A stretch of 64,000 bases of DNA, from NCBI GenBank assembly GCA_008360975.2, contig VLJF02000046.1:3720001-3784000 (forward strand), written 5' to 3'. The notes under the pieces are model-generated. The model was given only the letters and a program-made list of their open reading frames with translations. It did not search any database and was not told the DNA's origin. The DNA is from Lichenostomus cassidix (lineage: Eukaryota; Chordata; Aves; Passeriformes; Meliphagidae). The first letter of the stretch is position 1. Each line of letters begins with the position of its first letter. The position numbers and the translations under genes were made by a program. Shown here piece after piece: positions 21,500 to 33,119 of the stretch.

Positions 21500-21943
21500 G
21501 CCATGAGATACCCCGATCACCATGAACCACCCCCCAAGAGAGGGTTGGGGCTGATGGGATTTGGTGTTCGATCCGTTGGGATTTTGGATTGGATCCAGTT
21601 GGATTTGGACTTGGATCCACTGGGATTTGGGGCAAAAAGGACAAATTCTGGGTGAAAACCACTAAGATCCTGACAGATCACAAGGGCAGGAAGCTCCTCC
21701 CAGTCATTCCTCAACTGCCCTGAACCAGAGGCATTTACTGATTGCTCCTGGAAATTCCTGGAGATTCCCAGAAATTCTGAGCTACTCCAGAGGTGCTTCA
21801 AGCACCAGACAGAAGTTCTGGTTGTTTTTCCTCATTGTCTTTGGCCTCACGGGGCTGGGTGGGGCTCCTAGGGATTGGGATCCTCGGGAATGCTGGAGTC
21901 AGAGCTGGATGCTGACAGCACAGTGATCACTGGTGTTTGGAAG
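21500..21943. other. 3' flank of CCDC81-like gene
   Basis: Contains short repeats of ggatttgg/ttggatcc. No gene recognised. Confidence 0.4.
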
Positions 21944-24900
21944 CTACAGGGATCCCGAGGATGGATTCGCTTGGATTTCTCCTTCTTCTTCGCCTCTTCC
22001 CTGTCTCCTCCACCTCCTCCTCCAGCGCACTGAGTTTTGGCTGTACGCATCCAGCGCTGTCTCCCAGAGCGACCCTGGTGCTGTCCGGCCTTTGGAATCT
22101 CGGCATGATCCCTGGATGGATCCAATGGGAAAGGTCATCCTGAGCTGGGGGACACCGGATTGTCCCCAAGCTTTCAGTCTCACCTGTCCGGGGACTTTTC
22201 CAACTTCTTCTTCTGCTCGGTTTCCGACTTTTCTGACTTTTCCGGCTTTTCTTTCATCCCTCTGGATTCTGACTTTTCTGACTTCTGCTTTTTCCCCGAG
22301 TCAGTTTCCAACTTTCCTGATTTCTCCTTCCTCCCCAATTCAGTTTCTGACTTGTTTTTCCCCAGTTCAGTTTCTGACTTTCCCAACTTTCCTTTTCTCC
22401 CCAGTTCAGCTTCCGATTTTCCCAATTTTTCCTTCCTCCCCAATTCTGATTCTGACTTTCCCAGCTTTTCTTTTCTCCTCTCTTCAGCTTCAGCCTTTCC
22501 CAGTTTTTCCTTCCTCACCAGTTCTGATTCTGACTTTCCCAGCTTTTCTTTTCTCCCCAGTTCAGTTTCCAACTTTCCCAATTGTTCCTTCCTCCCCAAT
22601 TCAGTTTCCAACTTTCCCAACTTTTCTTTTCTCCCCAGTTTAGTTTCTGACTTTCCCAGTTGTTCCTTCCTCCCCAGTTCAGTTTCTGACTTCTTTTTCC
22701 CCAGTTCGGCTTCTGACTTTCCTGACTTTTTCTCCTTCTTCCCCAGCTCCGTTTCCAACTTCCTCTCTTTCCCCTTCTTCCTCTGGGTTTTCTGGTTTTC
22801 TGGAGTCTCTTCCTCAGGTTGTTCCTCTGCTCCTGATATCCCAAAAGCTGCCTCTGGAACCAGGAAGGAGAAGCCAAGTTGGAGGTGACATCACTTGTCC
22901 TATTTCTTCCCTTTATTTCCACATTTCTTCCCCTTTCCCCCCGCCCCCTGTTCCACTGCTCTTTCCCCATTTCTTTGCTTTTTCCCTAATTTCTTTGCCC
23001 TTTCACTCTCATTCCTCCTTTGCCCATTCCTCATTTTTTTCTATTTTCATTTTTCCTTGATTTTTCTCCAATTTCTTTCCTTTCTCCTGTCTCTTTGCTT
23101 TATTATGCCCAAAATTTCCCATTTTCCTCATTTTTGCTATTTTCCCTTTTCTTTGATTTTCCACAATTTCTTTCCTTTCCCTCCACTTTTCTTTATTAAC
23201 CCAATCAATTTCCATTTTCCCTATTTTTTTCTATTTCCCCCTTTCCTTGACTCCCCCTTTTTTTTTGCTTTATTATCCCAAAAATTCCCATTTCACCCAT
23301 TTTTTGCTATTTTCTCTTTTTTCTTGCTTTTCCCCCTATTTCTTTCCCCCCATTCCTTTACTGTATTATGCCAATTAATTCCCATTTTCTCAAAAATTTT
23401 TTTTGCTATTTCATCTTTTTTTTTTTTCCTTTTTCTCCATTTCTTTGCATTTCCCCCATTTTTTAAAATTTTACCTTTTCCATCTCTCCCAATTTTCCTG
23501 CCTTTCCCATCTTTCCTGATCTGTGGCCCCAATTCCTGCCTGGGCTGTGGGATCTCCTCGGGGAGGTTCTGGAGGCTCTGGAGCAGCAGCACCCTTGGAA
23601 GTGGTGCCTGGACCATTTCCCTCTGGAACCTGGGGAGGGAACTCCAGATCACCCCAGAATCACCCTGGAATCACCATGGTTTTCCCCAAATCCATGACAT
23701 CTCCCTCTCGATTCACCACACTTCCCTTAATCCACCTTGTTTTTTCCCAAATCCACCATAGTTTTCCCTAAATCCACCACAGTTTTCCCTAAATCCACCA
23801 CATTTCCCCAAATCGACCTTGTTTTCTTCCCTAAAATTGACCACATTTTCCCAAATACATGTTGTTTTCTCCTTAATCCACCCCATTTCTCAGAAATCCA
23901 CCGTAGTTTTCCCCAAATCCACCCCATTTTTCCCAAATCCACCATTTCCCCCAAAATCCACTTGGTTTTTCTCCCCAGATCTACCAAATTTTTCACAAAT
24001 GCCCCAAGTTTTCCCCAAATTAATGATGCTTTTCCCAAATCCACCATAGTTCTCCCCCAAATCCACCTTGCTTTTCCCCAAAGCCACCATATTTTTCCCA
24101 AATTTCCTATTATCCCCAAATCCATCATATTTTCCCCAAATCCACCTTGTTTTTCTCTAAATCCAACACATTTTCCTTAATATACTTTGTTTTTCCCCAA
24201 ATCCACCATTTTTCCCAAATCCACTATGTTTTTCCCCCAAATCCACCATGATTTTCCCAAATCTATCTTTTTTTTCACAAATCCCCTTTTTCCCCAAATC
24301 CACCCCATTTGCCCAAACCCACCACATTTTCCCCCAATCCCCTGTTTTCTCCCAAATCCACTGTATCTTCCCCAAATCCCCCATTTTACCCAAATCCACC
24401 ATATTTTCCCAAAATCCACCATCCCCTAGACCCACCCAGTGCAGAATTCCAGCCCCCTAAATCCATGGAATCCTGGAGCAGGTTGGGTCAGACCCTGTTC
24501 CGGTCCCACCCCGGTGTCCCCCCATTCCCAGAGCCCCAGGATCACCCCAGACACACTCGGGGAAGATGATGACAGAGCCAGACGAGGTCAGGGCAGCCAC
24601 AGGGACCTCCCGGGGCACCACCATGTCCAGGAGCTCTGGGATCTGCAGTGGAGGAGAGCAGGGATGGGACCTTCTCCATGGATTGGACCTTCTCCATGGG
24701 GATGAGGAACTCAGCATTAGAAGGCCCCAGAGATGGTGGGATCATCATGGATGAGGAACTCAGCATTGGAGGAGCCTCAAGATAGCTGGAGTTTCCTACC
24801 ATGGATGAGGGCCTCAGCGATGGAAGACCCCAAAGATGAGAAACCCAACGTTGGAGGAGCCCAAAGAGGACCCCAAAGATGGTGGGACCTCCTTAACATG

Positions 24901-26560
24901 GATGAGGGAATGTTGGAGGAGCCCAAAGATGGTGGAATCTCCTCAACACGACCAAGGGACTTGAGGACCCCAAAGATGATGGGACCCCCTCGATTTGGAT
25001 GAGGAACCCAACATCAAACGAGTCCAAAGATGGTGGGATCTTCTCCCCATGGATGAGGAACTCAGTGCTTCAGAAGCCCAAAGAGGACCTCAAGGATGTT
25101 TAGACTTTCTCCATGTGGATGGAGAGGTGGTGAAGCATTGCAAAAATGGTGGAATTTCCTAAACGTGGCCAAGAGACTTGAGGACCCCAAAGATGGTGGG
25201 ATCTTCTCCCCATGGATGAGGGAATTTTGAAGGACTACCCCACTCCCCTCCCCCCATCCCCTCAAGCCCCTCACCTTGAACACTCCCTTCTGCAGGTTCT
25301 TCTTCCCAGTCACTGCCTCCAGGAAGCTGTGGTAGAACCTCATCTGGACCTTGCGCCGCTCCACCAGCAGGACTACGATGTCCCTCAGGGTCAGGGCCAC
25401 ATCCTCACCTGTCCCCAAGCACCGTGACAGGAGGGACATGGTGGTCTGGAGGGCACCCTCCACCCTGCACCGGGGCAGCCCCAGCGCTGTTGCCACAGCA
25501 AATGTCTGGAGGGGATCCAGCTTCCCTGGGAGGACACGCAAAATGGGGGTTGGGGTGTCTTTGAGGGGGTTTGGGGTTTTCTCATGGGGTTTTGGGAGTA
25601 TCTCAAGGTTTTATGGGGTCTTGTTGTGGTTTTTGGGGTCTTCTTGGGGGTTTTGGGAGGCTCCTTGTGATTTTATGGGATTTTCTCATGCTTTTATGGA
25701 GCCTTCTCATAGGTTTTGAGGCCCTCTCATGTTTTTTTTGAGTCTTCTTGGGCATTTTGGGGTCTTCTTCTGGTTTTATGAGGTGTCCTTTTGAGTTTTG
25801 GATCTCCTTATGGATTTTTGGGATCTCCCTGTGGTTTTTTTTTTGATCTTGTAATGTATTTTTGTTTTCACAGCAGGTCTTTTTTGGGTCTCCTCATGTT
25901 TTATTTTGGGTTTCCTCATGATTTTTTGGTTTCTCCTCACATCTTTCAACCTCAAACTCTCCATTTCCCACCCCATTCCTCAACCCTCCCCCTCCAGCCA
26001 TGTCCATCCCAAAATCCTCCCCTCTCACCAGGCAGGAATTCCCGGTCATCCGTCAAATTGTGCCCCTGGACCAAATTCCTGGCTGGGCAAAAAATCGGCC
26101 TCCGCGTTGTCACCTCCATGTCCCCAATCCGTGCCTGCCAGGGCACCACAGCCAGGGTACCGAGGGTCGGGATCCGCACCCCCTGCAACTGCAGTTTTTG
26201 GGGTTTGGGGATCTGCAGCCCCTGCAAGTGGAATTTTGGGATTTTGGGATCTGCACCCCCTTGAAGCAGAATTTTGGGATGAGCCAGAGGTGGCCTTGAC
26301 CCCCAGGAGGGGACATGGGGGCAAGTCCAAGGTGACCTTTCTCTGCGGCAGGAGCTGGTCCAGGACAAAGTCAGCCACTGTATCCCAAATTTCCTTCCAC
26401 TCTGGGAATTGAGGGAAACTGAGTCAGGATCCTGACAGATCCCGACATTCACAGGGGTCCAGGGGGTGCCAGTACCTTCAGGGGTGGTGGCTAAGGCCAC
26501 CTCTGTCCAACCCCAGAGATTGACCTTGGTCCTCCTGGTGGTGGGAGGGCAGAAGCTCAT
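21944..26560 (-). CDS. CCDC81-like protein, complete 8-exon gene model
   Basis: Minus-strand coding exons by splice site and phase: 26,560-26,476; 26,401-26,337; 26,182-26,029; 25,525-25,275; 24,642-24,557; 23,629-23,475; 22,853-22,184; 22,139-21,944. They total 1,662 nt, 553 residues, with no internal stop. The first HU-like domain (about 29-102) has WKEIWDTVADFVLDQLLP then GVRIPTLGTLAVVP and RPIFCPARNLVQGHNL. The second (about 103-185) has RCRVEGALQTTMSLLSRCLG then DIVVLLVERRKVQMRF. Residues 186-265 read on from IPELLDMVV through GSVIIFPE. Residues 266-489 hold a charged 13-residue repeat. CCDC81 proteins carry HU-type domains and are linked to centrosomes, and CCDC81-like copies are expanded in songbirds (established knowledge). 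The donors GTGAGG, GTGAGA, GTACTG, GTGTGT, GTAAAA and GTGAGA are acceptable; the first intron after residue 50 (GTCACC) and exon 5 (24,642-24,557) are weakest. The last exon's frame is inferred from phase alone. Confidence 0.78.
22184..22853 (-). CDS. Charged-repeat exon of CCDC81-like gene
   Basis: 670-nt exon with acceptor ggttccag and donor ag-GTGAGA. After an acidic lead (AEEQPEEETPEN) it encodes about 14 units of 13 residues of the form KLGKSESELGRKE, alternating lysine and glutamate and probably helical. Its frame is conserved while neighbouring introns are degenerate, and the repeat stays in multiples of three. This argues for coding use rather than chance openness of a repeat. Confidence 0.75.
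22870..23470 (-). repeat. Pyrimidine-rich tandem repeat in CCDC81-like intron 6
   Basis: Diverged units of the form tttctttgcctttcccc fill the intron between exons 6 and 7. Confidence 0.7.
23640..24460 (-). repeat. ~20-bp minisatellite in CCDC81-like intron 5
   Basis: About 38 units of the form aaatccaccatttttcccc. Both strands stay open in places (FPKSTI or GGFGKN repeats), which I read as noncoding. Confidence 0.88.
24690..25250 (-). repeat. ~55-60-bp minisatellite in CCDC81-like intron 4
   Basis: Units of the type ccaaagatggtgggatctcc followed by atggatgagg. All lie between the exons at 24,642 and 25,275. Confidence 0.8.
25540..25980 (-). repeat. Minisatellite in CCDC81-like intron 3
   Basis: Units of ttttggggtcttctt/ttatggg type. 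The mirror copy is at 63,540-63,940 in the right arm. Confidence 0.8.
26183..26265 (-). promoter_or_regulatory. Triplicated splice-acceptor/exon-start unit
   Basis: Upstream of the exon starting at 26,182, the motif 'ttgcag then ggggtgcggatccc' is preceded by two decayed copies (cttgcaggggctgcagatcc; ggggtgcagatccc). The 3' splice site and first four codons (GVRIP) are thus tandemly repeated, giving cryptic acceptors. The same structure is at 63,210-63,290 in the right arm. Confidence 0.65.
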
Positions 26561-26666
26561 TCTGCACTCCCTCGGGATTTGGGATTGGGATGTGGAATCG
26601 GGATGTGGAGTCTGGGATGTCCCACCACCAGACTGGCTCCCACTGTGTCCCCAGGACACTCTGTGA

Positions 26667-26689
26667 CACCACTGGTGATACCAGTGGTG
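26667..26689. repeat. 10-bp perfect inverted repeat
   Basis: CACCACTGGT and its reverse complement ACCAGTGGTG with a 3-base spacer. The stem is kept in the mirror arm near 62,779 although the spacer differs. Confidence 0.75.
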
Positions 26690-26744
26690 GCACTGTGACC
26701 TCAAGGGGACCTCTGTGATGTCACGGTGACACCATAGGGACAGG

Positions 26745-27360
26745 GGCTGGGATATGGGGATGGGGGATGGAATATGGAATGGGGAACATGGAATGGGGGA
26801 CATGGGGGCTGTGGGATGGGGGTTGTGGGGAGGGACATGGGGGGTGTGGGACAAATGAGATGGGACATGGAACTGAGGACAGGGGATGGGGGATATGGGG
26901 GATCTGGGATGGGAAACATGGAATTGGGACAGGGGGATATGGGGGGTGGGGGATGGAGGATGTGGGATGTGGAAGAAGAGGGACACAGGGGAACAGACAT
27001 GGAAGGGGAGATGTGGGATGGGGGCATGGAATGGCAGACAAGGGGCATGTGGGAGATGGGACATGGAATGGGGACATGGGGGATGGAGATGGGACATGGA
27101 ATGGGGACATGGGGGATGGAGATGGGACATGGAATGGGGACCACAGGACGGGGACAGGGAATGGGGAACATGGGGGATATGGGGGACATGGAATGGGGCA
27201 ATGGGATGAGGGACATGGGGGACTTGGGGGATGTGGGAGATGAAATGGTGGACATGGAGTGGGGACTTGGGGGATGTGGGATGGATGACAAGGGACACAT
27301 GGGGAACATGTGGAACATGGGAAAAATGGGATGGGGACATGGAATGAAGACATGGAAAGT
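26745..27360 (+). repeat. Purine-rich minisatellite upstream of CCDC81-like gene
   Basis: Units such as gggacatggaatggggacat, with a clear three-fold repeat at 27,050-27,140. It gives long open frames in several phases on both strands (up to 483 codons, running into the first exons), which I reject as genes. The mirror is at 62,140-62,705. Confidence 0.88.
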
Positions 27361-27365
27361 GGATG

Positions 27366-28590
27366 TGTTGTGGTTTGACCCTGGCCAAATGCCAGGCACC
27401 CATGACATCTACTCACTTGCTCTCCCCTGCCACAGCTGGGCAGAGGAGAGGAAAAAAAGTGAATACACACAGGGCTCATGAGTTGAGATAAGGACTGGGA
27501 GATGCTCCAAGGACAGAACAGGCTCCTCTTAAAGTTACAAAGTGAAATTTATTGCTAACAGAGTCAGAGGGAAGACAATGAGAAGTAAAAAAAAACCCTC
27601 AAATACACTGTTTCCCTGCTCACCCCCTCCCTCCTCCCCACCAGCAGCACAGGGGGACAGAGTATGGGGGTTTGGTCAGTTCATCACTGAGATCTTCTTC
27701 CATTGCTCAGGGGGAGAAGTTTTTTCCTCTGTGTAGCCATGGGGTTCCTCCCACAGGAGGCAGCTCTCTGTGAACTCCTCCAGAAGCAGCAGCCCACCTG
27801 AACCTGCTGCAATATGAGCTCCTCCCACGGGCAGACAGTCCTCCCAAAACTGCTGCAGCCTTGGTCCCTCCTCCACAGGGTGCAGCCCTCCGAGGCCAGG
27901 CTGTTCCATCTCAGGAGCAAAGCCTCTCTCTCCACTGGGACTCCCAGTGGATCACAGCCTCCTCCAGGCATCCACCTGCTCCTCTGGCGTGGGCACCTCC
28001 CCACGGGCTGTGGGTGGATCTCTGCACCCCTGTGGACTCCATGGGCTGCAGGGGGACAACCTGCTCCCCTCATGGTCTTCACCACAGCTAGCAGAGGATT
28101 GTCAGCTCCGGTGCCTGGAGCACCTCCTCCCCCACCTTCTCCACTGAGACCTTGGCGTCTCCATGTTGTTTTCCCCTCACATATTCTCACCCTCTCCTCT
28201 TTGTCTGGCTAAAAAGAAGGTGTGCTCACATTGTTTTGATTTCCTCTTAAATATGTTTTCACAGAGGTGTAACAAACCTCTCTAATTGGCCCAGCCTTGG
28301 CCAGCAGCATGTCCATCATCTTCAGAGCCATCAGAGATTGGTTCTACTGGACACGGTGAAAGCTTCCAGAACATTCACACAGAACACACAGGAGCTATCT
28401 ATGTGCTTCCCCCCCACCCACTAGATAAAACTGGGCTAAGCAAAACCGACTCATGAACACAGGGGTGCATTTGCTCCCAGCCCTTCAGCCACTTCTTCAG
28501 ACCTACCACAACAGCCTTTAAGGTTTTAAATTTCCCCTGGATGCTAAAGATACCTTGCTGAAGTTCTGGGCTAAGCAAAACCAACACACT
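27366..28590 (-). mobile_element. ERVL-type solo LTR, minus strand
   Basis: Recognised as the songbird ERVL LTR type by the end gggtcaaaccacaaca (minus strand), the gctcatgagttgagataagg and aggagaggaaaaaaagtgaa blocks, the tandem 'tcctcccacgggcagacagt' region, and AATAAA on the minus strand at about 27,550. It carries a 20-bp internal direct duplication (ctgggctaagcaaaacc at 28,430 and 28,567). No internal retroviral genes are attached. Confidence 0.78.
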
Positions 28591-28805
28591 CTGCAGTGTC
28601 ACAATGGTCTCAGTGATTCTATGAGGCCTTGTAGTATCTTAATGGACTCCACGATTCAGTGGGGACCTGCAGTGTCACAAAGGTCTCCATGATTCCATGA
28701 GGTCCTGAAGTGTCACAATGGTCTCCTTGGTTCCATGAGGCTGTGCAATGTCACTTTTGCCCCTTGGATCCATGCAGCCCCCAGTGTCACAACAGCCCCT
28801 TGGTA
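28591..28805 (+). repeat. ~38-bp minisatellite between two LTRs
   Basis: Five to six units of the same family as the OR-flanking arrays. Confidence 0.8.
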
Positions 28806-28808
28806 CCA

Positions 28809-29941
28809 TGACCTGGTTTTTGGTGGCAGGGGGGCCACAGAGGTGGCTTCTGTGAGAAGCTGCTGGAAGCTTCCACCATGTTGGGCAGAGCCAATCCCTG
28901 GTGGCTCCAAAGGTGGACATGCCACTGGCCAAGGCTGGGCCAATTACAAATGGTGGTAATGCCTCTGTGGTAACAGATTTAAGGAGAAAGAAATAACCAA
29001 GAAGTTGTTGCACAGTTGTAATTGTGACCAGAGAAGAGAGGAGTGAGAACATGTGAGGAGAACAGCTCTGCAGACACCAAGGTCAGTGAAGGAGGAGGGG
29101 AGGAGCTGCACCAGGCACTGGAACTGGGATTCCTCTGCAGCCCTTGGTGAAGACCATGGTGAAGCAGCTGTGTCCCTGCAGCTCCTGGAGATCCATGGGG
29201 ATGCAGAGATCCATCCACAGCCCCTGGAGATCCATGGGGATGCAGAGATCCACCTGCAGCTCCTGGAGATCCATGGGGATGCAGAGATCCACCTGCAGCC
29301 CATGGAGGAGGAGCCCAGGCCGGAGCAGGGGGATGCCTGGGAGGAGGCTGTGACCCCTGCAGAGAGGGGCTCTGCTGCCCAGCTGGAGCAGCCTGTCCTT
29401 GAAGGACTGACCCCGTAGGAGAGTGACCCACGCTGCAGCAGCTTTGGGGGACTGTTGCCCGTGGCATGGACTCACATTGCAGCAGTTCACAGGGAGCTGC
29501 TGCTGGTGAGATGAACTCACACTGGAGAAGTTCCTGGAGAACTCTCCCGTGGGAGGAACCCCACAGTGCAGCAGGGGAACAACTCCTCTCCCTGAGCAGT
29601 GGGAGAAATCTCAGATGATGAACTGACCAGAACTGACCATTCCTGTCTCCCTGCTCTTCTGGGGGAGCAGATAGAGCTGGGCAGGAGGGAGAGGTTGGGG
29701 AAAGGCACTTTTAAGGTTTTATTTTACTTTTCCTACTCTGATTTTGTCAGCAATAATTCAATTAATATCTCTAATTTGAGTCTGTTTTTCCCATGACCAT
29801 ATTTGATGAGGGATCTCTCCCTGTCCTTATCTCAACTCATGAACCCCTCGTTCTATTTCCTCTCCCCTGTGCAGCTGCAGAGGGGAGTGAGAGAGAGGCT
29901 TTGATGGGTGCCTGGCATCCAGCCAGCATCAACACACTACA
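28809..29941 (+). mobile_element. ERVL-type solo LTR, plus strand
   Basis: Same LTR type in the opposite orientation: starts tgacctggtttttggtggca, has a three-fold 36-bp repeat gatccatggggatgcagaga at 29,190-29,300, and ends agccagcatcaacacactac. Together with the minus-strand LTR it forms a head-to-head inverted pair around a short minisatellite. Confidence 0.78.
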
Positions 29942-29944
29942 CCC

Positions 29945-31640
29945 TCTATCTTGTACATGTCACGTATACCTGAAAAATGTTTTGAAGAGAAAAACACATT
30001 TATTTTTGAAGAGAAAAACATATTTATTATGGCTTTCAACCTTTGAAAGGTAACCTGGAGTTCTTTTGTTTGGTTTTGTTACTTCAGGCTTCAGACCCAT
30101 TAATTGCAGCCTAACTGAAGATGTGTTTCATGGCATGGAATAGATGAATCTACCACAGAGAATGAAGTGTCATGGTTTAAAATTAATCCTATTTGGTCTA
30201 TGACTTGTGGTCCTTATAAACCCACTGTCCAAGGGCTGGGTTTGCAAGCTGGAGTATGAAGCACAGGAAGTTTCTCTGGATAATGCTGCACCCCCAACTC
30301 TCCAGATGCAGAAATGGGCCAGAATCCAGCATTTTGAGTGTGATTTTGGGCTCCTGGCCTTGCCCCAAAGGAGAGACAGGATTTTGCCTGCAGTGTCTGC
30401 CTGGAGCAGACAGAACAGGTGGGAAGTGTTTGCAGAGCCCCTGGGAGGGAATATTGGGGTTCCTGTCAGCAGGATCCTTGTGCAGCTCAGGCTGGGTGGG
30501 CAGCAGTTCCATCTGCAGCTTCCATGTGCTGCTCCAGCTGCTGCTGCTGGGGACTCTGAGGGAAGAGGCCATGGGAGGGATGGAAATGCTGCATGGACAG
30601 CACCACGTCAATCCTTGCAAAAAGCCTTTCCAGTTTTCCCTTGGATCTGAGATTCCAGGGCCCAGAGCTGGGCTTCAGAGTTCTACTGATTTTTATTTTT
30701 CAGGTTTTTGAGCAGAGCTCTGAATTGGGCATCTCTTGTCATTTTTGCTGCTCTTCTGACCTGAAAAAGGATCTGTGCTCCTGTGAGCCAAAACCTGAAG
30801 GGTGGTTGGCAACCATGGAATCCTCTGGGAAAGCACTTGATTGACTTCAGTGCCCTGACTGGAAAGCTCAGCCTGAGGAAAGAACTGTTCCAGCTGCCTC
30901 TGTGTGTGTCCAGTTCCTCACAGCTGAGTCCCTGAACACACACGCTGGTTTTTAGGGGTTTATCTTCCCCTTCTGTTTGCCTGGCAATGGTTATGGGGCC
31001 CTTTAGAGCAACATCTGACCAGCTCCTGCCCCCATCCTGTTTTATTCTCTCTTCTTTGGAGTTGACCTACTGGGTTTGACATGGAAATTGGTGGTGTCTC
31101 CCTGTTCTGCCCTCCACCATCAATTGTAACTTGTAATAAACAGTGAAAATTGCCTCGTTTATGTGGTGGGGAGGACATGAGTGGAGAAAGTTAACAGGGT
31201 TTGTTTTCATGGGCCTTGTGGCAGTGAAGAAAAATGAGGTTTGTCATTTTGGTGTGATGCTGTGTATTGGGATTTGTTGGGATTATTTTGTGTTGTTGTT
31301 GTTACTATTTATTAGTATTACTTATTAGTATTATACTTGTAAATACTACATTATTAATCGTGACTGGATGTCTGTCAGAGGCTAAAATAGTTCATGCCTC
31401 AAACATTGATATAAAATTGTGCTCATTAAAACAAAAAGTGCACAAAGAAGCCATAACCAAAGAAGCATCCCTGAAGATACCTGACTGGGACTTTGGACTG
31501 AGAGTCAAACTGCTGAGATTAGATAAAGGGAAACCTATTGTTCATTCATCTCAGGCTGAGGGAAAGGAATGCATCCACAAAGGCCAAAGCCACCAGCTGT
31601 GCTGAGAATCATCCCTGGCTGAGTATTGGGGTGGGCGAGA
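29945..31640. other. Arm-conserved single-copy-like block
   Basis: Mirrors 59,510-61,200. Frames at 30,207-30,650 (147 codons) and 30,256-30,711 (151 codons) are both open in both arms at matching positions, with several substitutions. None resembles a known family. The hydrophobic-rich frame at 31,267-31,605 is not open at equal length in the mirror. It may be decayed retroviral or retrogene sequence. Confidence 0.4.
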
Positions 31641-32276
31641 GCACAGCTTGCAGAAGCCAGGTTTGCACAGACTTTTCCCCCTAGCCGAGAGGGAGGGGGG
31701 AGAAGGTTTGGGGTGTGTGGTGTAACCTCTGGTCAGAGGCAATGAACACCCATCCATCCTCTGTCACACAAACTGCCCAGCTGTGGAACCCCCAACTCCA
31801 CAGATCACATCCACAGGACTTTCACGTGAGAGGAGCTGAGGAGAAGTCACAATCCATCAAAGACCCCCAAATGCTAGGCCTTGCACCACAGGAGTGCAGG
31901 TGATGCAAGCAGAGTCTGCTGCTAGAGACTGTCCCCTCCCCTGGGGGGACATGCCTGGACATTGCCCCTGGCCTGAGTGTATATTAACCCATGGGAATCT
32001 GTGCTTTCTGGGGGGACCATCACCAGCAAGAAGACCAGCTGGAGAGGATCAATGCAACATTGTTGGGATCCACGGATGGTGATATTTTCTTTATTCTATC
32101 TCTGTCACCCTCTTTCTGTCCCCCCCCCACCTCTTTTCCTACTTTACCTTTTCTCTCTTTTCCTCTCTCTTTCTCATATTTACAATCAAATAAAACCCAT
32201 GCTATTGACTGGCATATGGTCTTGTTTGCACCTTAATTCAGGCAGAGGTATTTCCAAAGAACCTGAATAACTGGAT
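31640..32276 (+). mobile_element. LTR (ERV type), plus strand
   Basis: Ordered signals: TATA-like gtgtatattaaccc near 31,977, ccatgggaatctgtgcttt, a pyrimidine tract at 32,080-32,180, AATAAA at about 32,190, and the end tgcaccttaattcaggcaga. The minus-strand mirror is at 58,874-59,510. Confidence 0.65.
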
Positions 32277-32279
32277 CTT

Positions 32280-33115
32280 AACAAGGCCTCGTGAAACTAA
32301 GAGAACCATAGTGACACTGCATGGCACCATAGAGCCAAGGAGCCATTGTGAGACTGTGAGGCTAAATGGAACCAAAGAGTTAATTCTGACACAGCCAGGC
32401 CTTACATAACCAAGGGGACATTGTTATACTGCAGGGACTCCTGGAACTTGGGGAAGAGTTGTGACACTGTGGTGCCTCAGGGAACCAATGGGCCATTATG
32501 ATCCTGTGGGGCCTCATGTACCTCAGAGGCCACTGTGACACAGCAAGGCATTGTGAAACTAAGGGGACACTTGTGACAACGCGGGGCCACATGGAATCAA
32601 GAAGACCATTGTGACACAGCAGGATCTTGTGTAACCATGGGTCCATTGTAACACTGTGCAACCAAGGAGTCCATTGTGATACTCTGGGGCCTCATGGAAT
32701 CAAGAACATCATTGTGACACTGTGTGACCTTCTGGGCAAAAGGAGTCAATTGTGACACTGTGGGACCTCATGTAAAGATGGGACCATTGTGACATTTGAG
32801 GGCTTCATGGAACAGAGGGGCAAATGTTACTCTGTGGGGCCTCATGGAACCATGGAGATCACTGTGACACTGCAGGACCTCATAAAACCAAAGGGTCATT
32901 GCTACACTGTGGGGACTCATGGAATGAAGGAAACAATTTTGACACTGTGGTGCCCCATGGGACCAATTGGCCATTTTGGCCTTATGGAACCAATGAGACC
33001 ATTGCTGCAGTGTGGGACCTCAGGGAACCAAGGGGCCTTTGTGACATTTTGGAGCCCCATGGAAACCTGGAGACCACTGTGACACTCTAGAGCCTCATGG
33101 AACCATGCTGACAGC
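32280..33115 (-). repeat. ~38-bp minisatellite array 3
   Basis: Same unit as the other arrays, located between the LTR and CR1. The mirror is at 58,040-58,865. Confidence 0.88.
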
Positions 33116-33119
33116 AGGT

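Noticed and set aside
21099..21506. 135-codon ORF over the CTCF-like sites
   Set aside because: Ends in the (GGGGAA)n microsatellite, has no domain, and an antisense frame is equally open.
22160..22888. 242-codon plus-strand ORF of FSFLPSS repeats
   Set aside because: Antisense shadow of the K/E repeat exon, which has splice sites and phase agreement on the minus strand.
23737..24460. FPKST repeat ORFs as a structural protein
   Set aside because: Open on both strands from a ~20-bp intronic minisatellite, and it lies inside an intron of the CCDC81-like gene.
25952..27403. 483-codon minus-strand ORF of H/P/S repeats
   Set aside because: It mostly translates the purine minisatellite and runs through introns of the CCDC81-like gene. 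Part of its 3' end overlaps true exons in frame, which explains the recognisable GVRIPTLGTLAV segment.
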